The notes under the pieces were generated by a model, which was given only the letters and a program-made list of their open reading frames with translations, had not been told where the DNA came from and did not search any database. From Diphasiastrum complanatum (taxonomy: Eukaryota; Streptophyta; Lycopodiopsida; Lycopodiales; Lycopodiaceae), in contig CM055112.1 of assembly GCA_029204225.1 (NCBI GenBank), positions 22,200,578 to 22,264,577 on the forward strand: a DNA stretch of 64,000 nucleotides, written 5' to 3'. The stretch's first letter is position 1. Each line of letters opens with the position of its first letter. This document shows positions 45,857 to 55,721 of this stretch, piece after piece. The position numbers and the translations under genes are program-made.

Positions 45857-46345
45857 AAAAAGAGTTCATTAATTGTCTTCTTACTGGCTTTATTATGATG
45901 TATTGCCATGGTTTTTGGGTGGGACTTGGGTTTGGAGGGGGAGGATTCAATGACATTGAGTGCTTCTTTTTTTTTGGATTAGAGGCAGATATACTGCCCT
46001 CGACATTTTCAGTTATTGATTTTGTGACCTGAACAGTGGCGGAAGCTGGCTTGCCAGGTCCCACAGATATTGACTTCGAACTCCGGGATGAGTAGACCGG
46101 ACCTTTCCCCTCAACAATTGCAATAAGCACAATTTTTAAGCATTGTTTCATGCTCTAGACAGAAACAAAAAATAATACTGTAAAGTTTAATTAACAAGGA
46201 CATTTATATTTTCTACGCTCATCATAGGAATACTCAATCTTTATATGAGATTATCTACTTATAAACTGTTCGAAATTTAAAATCTAGTTGAAACACTATG
46301 CTATAAGCATAGCACACTTGTTAATGGATATTAGTTCTATATAGG
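45857..46345. other. Unassigned sequence
   Basis: A 117-codon minus-strand frame overlaps the copia tail and runs to 46151; its composition (Ser/Lys/Pro-rich) does not identify a family. The rest is AT-rich. Confidence 0.35.
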
Positions 46346-47669
46346 ATGACAGGTTTGATGACGAAGAAACAAGCAAAGCAACATTATCTAGCCGATCATG
46401 TTTTACGAATTGAATCTGCACCAGTTAATACTGAAGTGGATGATGAACTGCCAGATGCTGCATTGTTCTATGTCGAAGCAGTACCTGAGTGGGCGACAAA
46501 TATTGTTGAGTACCTGATGCTAGGACAACCGAATGACTCTTTGACAAAAGTACAGAAAAGATAATTGATTCATAAGGCTCAACCTTATCAATTAATTGTA
46601 GGACAATTGTATCGTCGTGGATCATATAATATTTTACGAAGATGTGTTTTACCGCATGAAGTACCAGATCTAATCATGTTTTCACATGATGGCATGGGTG
46701 GAGGACACTTCTCTACAGATATTATTGTTCACAAACTTACTCAACAGAATTATAAACCCTTACATCCGGTTTTATCGCAAGCACTGTTTGAAAAATGGGG
46801 ACTGGATTATGTTGGTCCTATTCATCCCACTGCTCAAAGGTTCTCAGGCTCAATACATTATCGTCGCAACTGATTATATGACCAAGTGGGTTGAAGCCAA
46901 AGCTTTCAAAGTAGCTGATGCGAAATCTATAGCTAAGTTTTTATATGAAAATATTATAGTTAGATTTGGATGTCTGATCGAAATTGTTAGTGATCGGTGT
47001 ACACACTTTGTTAATCAAACAATAAAGTGTTTACTGGAAGATTTTTTTGTTATACACAGATTTAGCACTTCCTATTATCTCAGAGGGAATGGCCAAGCTG
47101 AATCTTCCAATAAGATTCTCTGCACCATTATGAAAAAGATAGTTGAAGTGAGTCGGTCTGATTGGGAACATAAACTGTATGCAGCATTATGGGCATTTAT
47201 AACCGCTTACAAAAATAGTACAAATCAAACACCTTTTTAACTGGTTTATGGTCAAGATGCTATTATGTCAATTGAATTTTTAATCCCATCTTTACGCATA
47301 GCAGCAACAAAACGATTAAATGATGATGAGTCTTTACAACTTTGCCACGATGCGTTGCACAAATTATCTGAAACCCGATTGATGGCAGTTCATGCCTTAG
47401 CAGCAGAGAAAGCCCGCCTCAAGGCATGGCACGATCGGCGATTGCATAAGAAAGATCTGGAAGTAGGAGATCTTGCATTGATGTACAAAACCAAGCTGAT
47501 CAAGGATAAGTTGAAGTTTACTGGGGAAGGCCCGTATAAAGTGAAGGAAATCCTGAACTATGACGTAGTAATTCTTGAGCACTTGGATGGGAGACAATTT
47601 GATACTCCGGTAAATGACAACCGATTACACAAGTTTTGGCAACCTGCTCTGCCAGTTCAGCAAGCCTGA
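46346..47669 (+). pseudogene. Ty3/gypsy F RNase H end and integrase
   Basis: The frame 46346-46561 is the RNase H-integrase connection (DDELPDAALFYVEAVPEWA). After one stop the integrase N-terminus follows: QLYRRGSYNILRRCVLPHEV and HDGMGGGHFSTDIIVHKL (HHCC start). The zinc-finger Cys pair is deleted near 46755, and the core begins KWGLDYVGPI, then after a frameshift ATDYMTKWVEAK, EIVSDRCTHF (GT--H changed), GNGQAESSNKI and ALWAFITAY. After a stop at 47238, 47265-47669 provides the C-terminal domain with VGDLALMYKTK and FTGEGPYKVKEIL, ending at TGA. Confidence 0.88.
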
Positions 47670-47879
47670 TCTCAATATATTTTTCATTTTATTTGTTTTC
47701 ATTTTTTTGTTTTTAGTATTTAATTTGCTGACTTTCTTTTGGAAAAAGACAGTTGAAAAAAAAAAAAAAGACTGATGAACAAAAGTCAGGAAGTCATCAG
47801 CATAAGAAAACGAAAGCACAATATTTTTATGGAAAATGACTTAAGAAGCCACTGTTTTGGGCCAATTTGGCCAATACAG
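47670..47879 (+). other. Gypsy F linker between integrase and extra ORF
   Basis: AT-rich, with a poly(A) run near 47756-47770. No coding. Confidence 0.5.
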
Positions 47880-48240
47880 TATCAGAAACCTTCGCTGAGC
47901 TCTCAGACCGTACATCCACCCTTGATTTATCCAAATTGAGGTGGGCGAAGGTTTCTAACAAGAGAATATTCAATTTTTGAGTCAGACGAATGTTCAGTGA
48001 TATGCCATTTTGGGAACCTTCGCCGAGCATCATAACGTCATTATGAACCTTCGCCGACCTGCTAGATCTTAAAATATCAAAATTAGGTTGTCCATAGGTT
48101 CAAATTGTGGAAAAAAAACATTTATGACAGTACTTGGGTGAAGGACCCTCTTGGGCGAAGGTTTATCCTTCGCCAGCCCTGGAAAACGTTCGCCTGATAG
48201 GTTCAGATCCCTGGGAACCTTCACCGAGATTTTTATAGCC
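47880..48240. repeat. Cluster of CCTTCGCC / GGCGAAGG words
   Basis: About nine copies in 360 bp, on both strands, for example near 47889, 47944, 48010, 48047, 48157, 48170 and 48214. The longer unit GGGAACCTTCGCCGAG recurs. This lies between the integrase and the extra ORF and might be regulatory or a decayed minisatellite. Confidence 0.65.
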
Positions 48241-48470
48241 TATTTTTACAATACTGTACATGTCTGCAAATTTTTTTTCAGAACTGATCAGCCCAACTAC
48301 TATTCAGTGTAATGGACCCACCAAATTCACCTATAAGTTGGCTGAATTCGATTCATTCCTCACTTGTGCTAGCGAAGCTCTTGCGAATTTTTCTTGCAAC
48401 CAAAGCCTTCCAAAATTCATGCATTGCCTTCTGATACATTCTCACACAGTTATAATTCCTTTCTGATCAT

Positions 48471-50495
48471 CATGTCTTCTACCGATACTTTCCAGTCTCT
48501 GCGCTATACTATCCATCATGATGTCTCATTTGCAACGAAGATCATGATTCTTCCTAGCACAAGCATGGTCACTCAGTGGATGACCCTTGCGGAGCCTCTA
48601 CTTATTGCAATGGGTATTCATGAGAGAGCCTTTTCGGGACGCATCAATATGGATTTCATCACTCTTGCCTTCAGTATGTGGAAGGAAGAGAAATCCAAGT
48701 TTTATATCAGCTTTCAAGGAGCCACACACAAGGTGCGCATCACTGAGGCCGCACTTGCAGCTATAGGAATCTCATCTGGTACGCACGTCTCACCCAATCA
48801 CAAGCACGCCAAATAGGCCATCAAGCCATACATTGGCCTCACCAACCATCTGCATTGGACTAATGATGGTTACCTTCTGAAAGCCATCACTGAGCCTTCC
48901 ATCCACGCCGCTGCCCAATTGTTGAATCATTTCCTGATGGTTGGCAACCTCAGGAAAGACCGCATCACAAGCCTTGGGAAAGTGATCCAGTCTATGCTGG
49001 ATAAAAAAGAGGAAATGGAGCAGAGGATCTTTGTTTTAGGATCTGAAAACACTCTGATCAGTCAAAAAATTATCCAGCTGGATCGAGAGGTGAAGATAGC
49101 CAAGAAACATGAAGAAAAGGCTGAAAGCAAAAAGACATTGGCCCAGCAACAAGCTGATCGCTTGGAAACCTACATCAGCTCCCTACAAAATGCCCTGACA
49201 CCCGCACAGGATCAGGTAGATAAGGTTGTGCAAGATGCCAAGCAACAGGTGTAGCTGCTGAAGGAGAAATTACAAATGGCCGAACAAGATTGCACACGGC
49301 TTCAAGGTGAATTGGATGCGACCACCATTGAGCATGATGCATCTCTGCAAACACAAATACCCAATCATCCGGTCACACCGACGGAGATTGCATATTTGTT
49401 CAAGAAAGTGGAAACATACAAAGTGGCCCTTCAGGGATTTCAAGGCCGCTTTGATAGGTTCAAAGGAGCAGCTTCAACCAAGTTGGAAAAGGCAAAAGAG
49501 ACCATCAACGCCTATGAAAAAGCCGTCGTTCAAGTGTTGGAAGCCGGACCACAAATCCCCATCCCGGTCATGCCGCAATTCTCCCCTTCCGCCAAGAAGC
49601 TATATAGATGGATACAGGGGTTGATTCGAGCATGGACCAGGGGAGAGCTCCAGACCTAGCAAATCAACCGCCAACTATACCGGCAGTACAAGTGGGTCCA
49701 TCCTCATCAAGGACAGGCCATTTATTCAGAAGGCCCATCAGCGTCGAGGACCAAATCCAGACCTTCTTAAAGCAGCATCCACATGAGTCCTCGCGTGGTG
49801 GATGGGTTCTCAAATTTAAGACCTCCGAGATCGAGGCTGACAAAGAATTGGACAAAATACCTGCACTGGGAGAGCAGCTGGCATAGAGAATCACGGTTTT
49901 TGAGAAAACTCCGGAATCAATTAGGAGTTACGTCACCAGCCCTCGCCAGTTGTAGGTAGATCTTTATTACGTGCCAATGCTGCGAAGACAAAAATGGAAA
50001 GATTCGGGATTGGCTATGGATAAAATCACCATCCATACACCCAATTGGCCAATCATCCACCAGCCTTACAGCTGAAATATTTCAGTGGATTTCCACCGAG
50101 CCTTACAGGCATATCAGAGAGAGTATGTCCACTCTCCGGATCCAACAGTGCGACAATCGGCAATGTTTGCAAAAGATCTAACTCTGTTGGCGTTAGTGAC
50201 AACCAAATGGGACGATTGCCTTCCTACCCTGGCATTTGATCCAAATAAGCCGATGGCCTCAGAGCAAATCAAAGATCAGCTGCCGATTGCTCGACTATGT
50301 TTCCGTGCGGCTATGATGGGAGGCTCTTGGGAATCCCACTTCACCTCATGGACAATTTCCAAGTGGATTGCCGGAGCCCACTGTTGTTTCCTGCCGCACA
50401 ATTTAGATTTCAATACTGCAGGCCTTGACTTTATGGAGAAGATGCAGTATCGTTTAATTAAGATTCGGCGCGAAGCCAATAAAAGTCCCCAATAA
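48471..50495 (+). pseudogene. Gypsy F extra ORF (coiled coil) downstream of integrase
   Basis: Between integrase and the 3' LTR lies an additional coding region of ~2 kb. It starts MSSTDTFQSLRYTIHHDVSF at 48471. After a stop (48814) it continues 48919-49251 and 49276-49656 as a long heptad-like coiled coil (EEMEQRIFVLGSENTLISQK, AKKHEEKAESKKTLAQQQA). After further stops and a frameshift a last frame at 50085-50495 reads FHRALQAYQREYVHSPDP and ends ...REANKSPQ just before the LTR. I recognise no family. The position is where env-like or antisense extra ORFs sit in some plant gypsy lineages, but I see no signal peptide or transmembrane segment, so env is not supported. At least four stops or shifts make this copy inactive. 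Confidence 0.65.
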
Positions 50496-50530
50496 CTGCA
50501 TATTGCAGGTGTCGTGAGACCGCCACCAGT

Positions 50531-50545
50531 TTTGGTGGGGGATAC
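50531..50545 (+). other. Polypurine tract of gypsy F
   Basis: TTTGGTGGGGGATAC lies directly before the LTR start. Confidence 0.75.
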
Positions 50546-51219
50546 TGTTGGAGGGTTTGCGAATATCAAGGCAACCCTAACCCTAGTTAATAAGTGAGAG
50601 GGATTTGACACCCCACGTGTGTAAGTCCAACCCAATGATCACATAGTTATTTGATTGATTAGTTAAAAGTTAATAAAAGGACTTTAGGCCTTTTTGCGGG
50701 ACTTTTAATGTCGTAGGGCCTAAATGTCAAATTAGTGAATAAAGTTGGGTTTCTCTCCAATTTTGATGGTTCCCACACTTTTTTAAATTTGAATAAAAAG
50801 AGAGGCAAGACTGGACCAATAGGATTCAGAGGCCAGGGTCCTCCTCTTCTCTACTATAAAAAGGGAGCAACTCAAGTTGCACTTGATGTTCATTTTCTCA
50901 TTCCAATAAAGCAGATTAGTTCTCTTTAGAAATGGATTGATGAATGTCCTTGCTCTTCCTCTCTTTTCCTCCATTTCTCATGCTTCCTTTGTATTTGCTA
51001 ATTGTTGGATTTGATCACTATTGGGATTGCTATTTTTTATGCTTTTTGTGAGAGAAAAAAAGAGAGAGAGAAGAGTAAGTTTCTATCATTGTTGTGGATT
51101 TAGGGTTAATGGATGTAGTGTTAATGCTTAGTGTTAATGGATGTTAGTGTTAGATCCTCCATTCATGTTGAAATCTGAACTATACTATCGCTCTCATGGG
51201 AACGAACCTCCGTGTGACA
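50546..51219 (+). mobile_element. Gypsy F 3' LTR, ~674 bp
   Basis: TGTTGGAGGG start after the polypurine tract; end GTGTGACA. It contains its own TATA box (CTATAAAAAGGG, about 50854) and AATAAA at 50905-50910, the normal R-region layout. The partner 5' LTR is outside the window or lost. Confidence 0.75.
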
Positions 51220-51321
51220 ACTAACTCCGTCTCTTTGATGCTAGATTGACTAGATCTTGGAATCAGGTTAGGCAAGGAAAGAAACCCACTACAGTCTCAA
51301 TGTAGGCTCCAAACTAGTGGC

Positions 51322-53580
51322 TACAATGCATGCCCTGTTTGTGGCGAGCATTTGCAACCACGTCGCCACTCACAACATCTATGAAAGATGGTTTATGAGA
51401 GCCACACTCGATACCTTCTACCTAATCACCCTATGTGTGATGGGCTTGTTGGTCATCGTCTCCACTTTATGAAGGTACAATACATATTTGGGCCAGTTAA
51501 TGTACCTATCATTTATTTATTTAATAGTTACTCTCTTTAGATTTCTTTTAACGATAATATGCATTAAATGTGAGTGCTTGGTTGTTAATATTGTAGGCAA
51601 GTGATTGGCTTCAAATTTGGAGATCCAATCAAGATCTAGGACGACTCCCTCTTGGCATGAAAAGGTTATCAACATTTCATGAACTCCCAATATTGGGGAG
51701 AATTGTTAATAAACCATCTTCTGGACCTGATGAACATATTCAAGAAGGTCAGCAACATGATTTGGAAGTACTTGATAGTCGAAAGATAAGAAAGGTGCAC
51801 AAGATGACTTAAAAAAGATGGAAAAGATGGTCGATTTATGACCACAAATGGTAGGGAATTCAATTGTCCTGTGAAACACTCCATGGAGCTTCTCAACGAA
51901 AGAAGAGACAATTGTAAAGAAGGCAATAGCCTCATTTTGAACTCCGACAGGACGTATGCAATGTCTAAAGGGTGCCTTCACAAGGGACAACGAGCTAAGT
52001 GGACTAAAGTCTCATGATTGGCATAATTTTTTACAAGTTGGCATGGCATGATTATTTGACATTACGTTACTTCCACCTCAACATTGCGGATTACATTTTA
52101 TAGCATATCTTGTAATTTCATGATGATCTCATTTCATATATATGTATCTCAATGACCGTACTGTTTCTGTGCATGCAGTTTGTGCTTCCCTTGGTGTTGT
52201 GAGGGTTTTTGATAGAGGCATTAAGGAGTGCAATCTACAAAATCAGTGGCTTGGTGAGGTACGGTGAATGCGACTCACATCGTTTTTTCTTGGGATTATT
52301 ATAGATGATGATCTTACTAACGTGTATGTCATAGTTGTTTACTTTTCTTATGAAGATACATTTCATCCAAGGAGATACCGTTGGCATCCATTGAGGCGGC
52401 AAGACAAAGCTCCATCTCGAGAACCACTTTCCCACATCCATTCTCACCATTCAAATGCATCTCATTGTGCATTCGGTAGAAGAGGTGGCCTTTGTAGGTA
52501 GATCATCTACTTGCGTCAATTGTCTATTCTTAGTCCATCCTAGACTATTGCTATTTTGGTAATTATAGTGTTCTCTCACTAACATCGATCCATATTTTTA
52601 ATTCAGGCATTGTCCATAGTTGCTGGATGTTTATCTTGGAATGATTCATGAAAACATTGAAAGGCTTCGTAAGACCTAAAGCAAGGCCTGAGAGTAGCAT
52701 GTCGGAAGGATGGCTAGTGCAAGAGTCCATGGTTTATATCACGGAGTTCCTTGCTCATAGCGATCCTTCTATTTCTTGTCTTTGGGATAAGAAGGATGAT
52801 GAGCTTGTTGTTGGAAAGGTTCCTCGAGGAAAAGGAGTGATCATGAGAATGCGAGTCCTTCAGGAGTTTTGCATTTAAAATAGCAAAGAAATACAAAAGT
52901 GGATTTTGCTATAAGAAGAGGCCAAAGGCTCGTAGACAAACCACTCGAGCCACTTTCAAGAGAGGGCATAGAAGGCAACCATATCCATCTGACCTAGCCC
53001 TTCTGCCCAAGGACATGATGCTTGATTGGCTACGTGATGCTCTTAGAGACGCCGCAACAAACAACAAGGAAGTAACAAAGAGAGAGAAGGAATTTGCAAG
53101 GGGGTGTAATTTACATGTAAGCTATGATGATCATCATTCACATGTTAATTAAACCATTTGTATGTGCAATTTTGTACATGTTTGTTGTATCCCTAACATG
53201 TTTTGTTCTATTTTGTTCAGTACAAAAAATACAATGCACTATGGACACATGGATGACACTTTCGTATGGAGCACATTGACAAAAATAGAAACATGTACGA
53301 TTGTGGAGTCATGAAAAATTTTACCCAAGAGAGTCGAGCAAGCACAACGGACACCAATTTACTCTTTTCTCAACTTGACTATTCTGGGACAATCAATGAC
53401 ATCCTCAAAGTTGGATTTAGGCAATTCATCTTTTTCATATTTGATGTCAAATGGTTCAAAGTTAGGCACAAGAAGACACGAAGACCCAAGCGACGACGGA
53501 TCTCCACGCGTGAAAGGACATATGAGATCACGGAAGTACCAGGAGGACGTCATCCTCCGAGACTGACAGGATACCATTAG
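51322..53580 (+). pseudogene. CACTA (En/Spm) TNP2-type transposase remnant
   Basis: Domains appear in family order. At 51322-51475 GYNACPVCGEHLQ and YESHTRYLLPNHP (the ACP-C and GHRRFLP--HP motifs of Transposase_21). A probable intron (about 51476-51597) precedes DWLQIWRSNQDLGRLPLG. Near 51830 comes FNCPVKHSMELLNERRDN. At 52660-52830 KARPESSMSEGWLVQESMVY matches the ARPEGS-AEGY--EE--T motif of the DUF4218 region. At 53220-53460 ALWTHG, then YDCGVMKNFT and FIFFIFDVKWFKV fits the DUF4216 region (N-GV---G...LFKCDW-DV). A candidate intron separates exons near 53120-53220. Stops and frame changes show it is inactive. The catalytic core between ~51950 and 52640 is mostly unrecognisable. Confidence 0.8.
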
Positions 53581-53993
53581 GACGTGCCTAATCGGCCGTT
53601 CTTGTAGCCTCCTGATTTGCTATCGTGTCCTCCCCTCTACGTACATGTAGATCCTGATTATTAATTATGTAGTTGTAGTAGATTGGTAATATATACCAAT
53701 GTAAGTTGAGCATTGTGTAGCCAGCAAGCTAAGGTTCAAGAAGTCCGCTAGTAAGTGCAACAAGTTTTGATTCACAGAAGATAGATATGAGAGAGGCCTT
53801 TATCTTCCATGCTAGGAAATTTGACCCGGCTGAGTCGAGGATTGTGTAGATCTTCGACTGTATACTACTAATTGATGCCATTGTTGTAGATTGTGTTCTT
53901 CAGATGTCTTTTCTGGTTTCTTGTTCTGAATGCTTGTCTCCTGGATCTGATAGCTCTTTAGGTATATCAAGTTTTGGATATGAGACTGTCGTC
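53581..53993 (-). mobile_element. Leader fragment of a minus-strand copia
   Basis: Sequence on the internal side of the PBS at 53994-54005. No gag is recognisable, so the fragment is short or decayed. Confidence 0.4.
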
Positions 53994-54650
53994 GCTCTGA
54001 TACCACTAATGGAAAATCTTCTGGATGTGAAAAAAAGGGTGAAGTGAGTTTATAGACACGAATCGTTTCGTCCTCTGCTACCCACTGTTGAGATTCTCAT
54101 AGAAACAAACCCAGATGGAATTTGATTCTATCCTTGGGTCTACTGCCCCCTGTGACATGATCTACAATCCTCCAAAGTGAGGACAAACACTATTGACCTA
54201 CATAGAATTTACTTATGCATTCGACAAGGTAAAACTAGTGTGTGGAATAAGATTGAAAACTCAGCTGATTACAAACATACAACTATCAAACAATTAAGCA
54301 TTCGATCATGTTTAAGACAAGAAACTCTTCTGCATAAAACATCTATTGCATTATCAGAGAAATCCTTAAGCGCTATTGTGATAGACCACACAGTGCGTCG
54401 GTGCGAAAGTCGTGTTGTCATCATCCATCGAGGATAACCTGACGCTTGACCTCGCGACACTCTCTAATGCAAGAGAGATGTGAGATACATTGCTTACCAA
54501 ATTTTAGATGAAAATCACGCAGCCAGATCATGCTTCTTGAAGATCAACTCACAAATCTGCGATGAGATGGCAGAGATCATATGTTACATACCTATGTAAC
54601 TAGCAGTACTTTAGACCTCTATTAGTCCATTTAGTATTGGGGGCTACATG
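53994..54650 (-). mobile_element. Primer-binding site and LTR of a minus-strand copia
   Basis: GCTCTGATACCA at 53994-54005 is TGGTATCAGAGC on the minus strand. The LTR would start at 54006 and extend rightward for an uncertain distance (perhaps to ~54600). No second LTR is visible. Confidence 0.55.
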
Positions 54651-55060
54651 GCAAGGTACCCTTAGGATTAAGGGTATGTGCCCTTGGATAAGGACAGACA
54701 AGTGACTATACATTAGTCAGAGATTCTTGATAAATGTAAGAGGATTCTTGCACTCAAAACGAGACAAGGATATCTCTATAAGCTTACTCATTGTTACTCT
54801 ATGACTGATCGTGCTTTAAGTAGTTCAATATCTATGAATTACAAACTAATTTGCCATTATAGACTTGGCTACCTTAATCATATATCAATTGCTAACATGT
54901 CTAAGCACTCTTCAGTTCTTGATTTTGACTATCAAATTGTTGACCCTCATGTCTGCCGAAGTTGTATCATAGAAAAGTCATGAGACCCTTGGATAAGGGT
55001 TACCCTTACGATTAAGGGTAGGTGCCTTAGATAAAGGTACTAGAGTCCTTATGAAGAGTT
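54651..55060 (+). pseudogene. Copia integrase zinc-finger fragment between short repeats
   Basis: The frame at 54801-54983 reads HYRLGYLNHISIANMSKHSS and VDPHVCRSCIIEKS, the copia integrase HHCC finger with the first His damaged, preceded by KLTHCYSM-like text in frame. It is flanked by two copies of a CCCTTGGATAAGG / GATTAAGGGTA(T/G)GTG block (54655-54702 and 54985-55047). A third copy lies at 58559-58622. Confidence 0.7.
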
Positions 55061-55500
55061 TGAAGTTCTTATTTTCATTTTGAAGTTCTATTTTTCAGAC
55101 CTATAAATTTGAAAATTAAATCTGAAAAGTGAAGTTTTCATCCAAACTTCATTAGTTACACCTTTCTATCTCCTAGTTTCATGAAGATGGCAATGTAGGA
55201 AAGGATTGGTAGTGTAACTTTGTGTATAAAACAAGTTTTTAAATTTTGTTTTTTGTCATTATGAAGTTCTGATTTTCAGACCTGTAAATCTGAAAATCAG
55301 ATCTGAAACTTGAAGTTTCTATAAAGCTTCATTAATTTTTCTTTTCTAGACACTAGTTACACGGATTTGGAGATCTAGAATATTGAGAAATGTGAAAATT
55401 TTGGTTTCTTTTGTAATGACAAATAGAAATAGAATTGGATTGGGATCTTTATGTAAACCTTAGCTTGGAATTAGTTAATTTAAGTTTACATAAAGGTTTT
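55061..55500. repeat. Divergent tandem duplication with strong hairpins
   Basis: GAAGTTCT(A/G)-TTTTCAGACCT(A/G)TAAAT at about 55082 recurs at about 55264 (period ~182 bp). In the second copy, CTGATTTTCAGA (55269-55280) and TCTGAAAATCAG (55289-55300) form a perfect 12-bp stem with an 8-base loop. A second stem, CTTTATGTAAAC / GTTTACATAAAG, spans 55447-55495. It may be part of the gypsy G LTR. Confidence 0.75.
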
Positions 55501-55721
55501 CTTTTTTGCTTTGGATTAAGGCAAAGGTAGCTTGTTGTAGTTGTTCTCTTAAGCTTGGATTGAGCTTGCAAATTGTAGGCTTGGATTGAGCTTACAAACA
55601 ATAAGATTGAATGAGTAGAAGTAAAATGCTTTTTATTTGCATTGGATGTAAGAATTAAAGCATTTCTACCATTCTAATTTGAGACCTTGTTGTTTAATAG
55701 GAAAACACACAAGCAACACCA

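Noticed and set aside
45857-46151. Pro/Ser/Lys-rich extension of the copia tail as a nuclear protein
   Set aside because: Basic patch alone is not evidence; the frame merely overlaps the pol C-terminus and has no domain.
48471-50495. Envelope gene of a plant gypsy
   Set aside because: Position fits, but no signal peptide, transmembrane span or cleavage site is visible; kept as an unassigned extra ORF.
52268-52501. Separate small gene with His/Arg-rich product
   Set aside because: It lies inside the CACTA remnant between recognised transposase blocks and has no independent start context.
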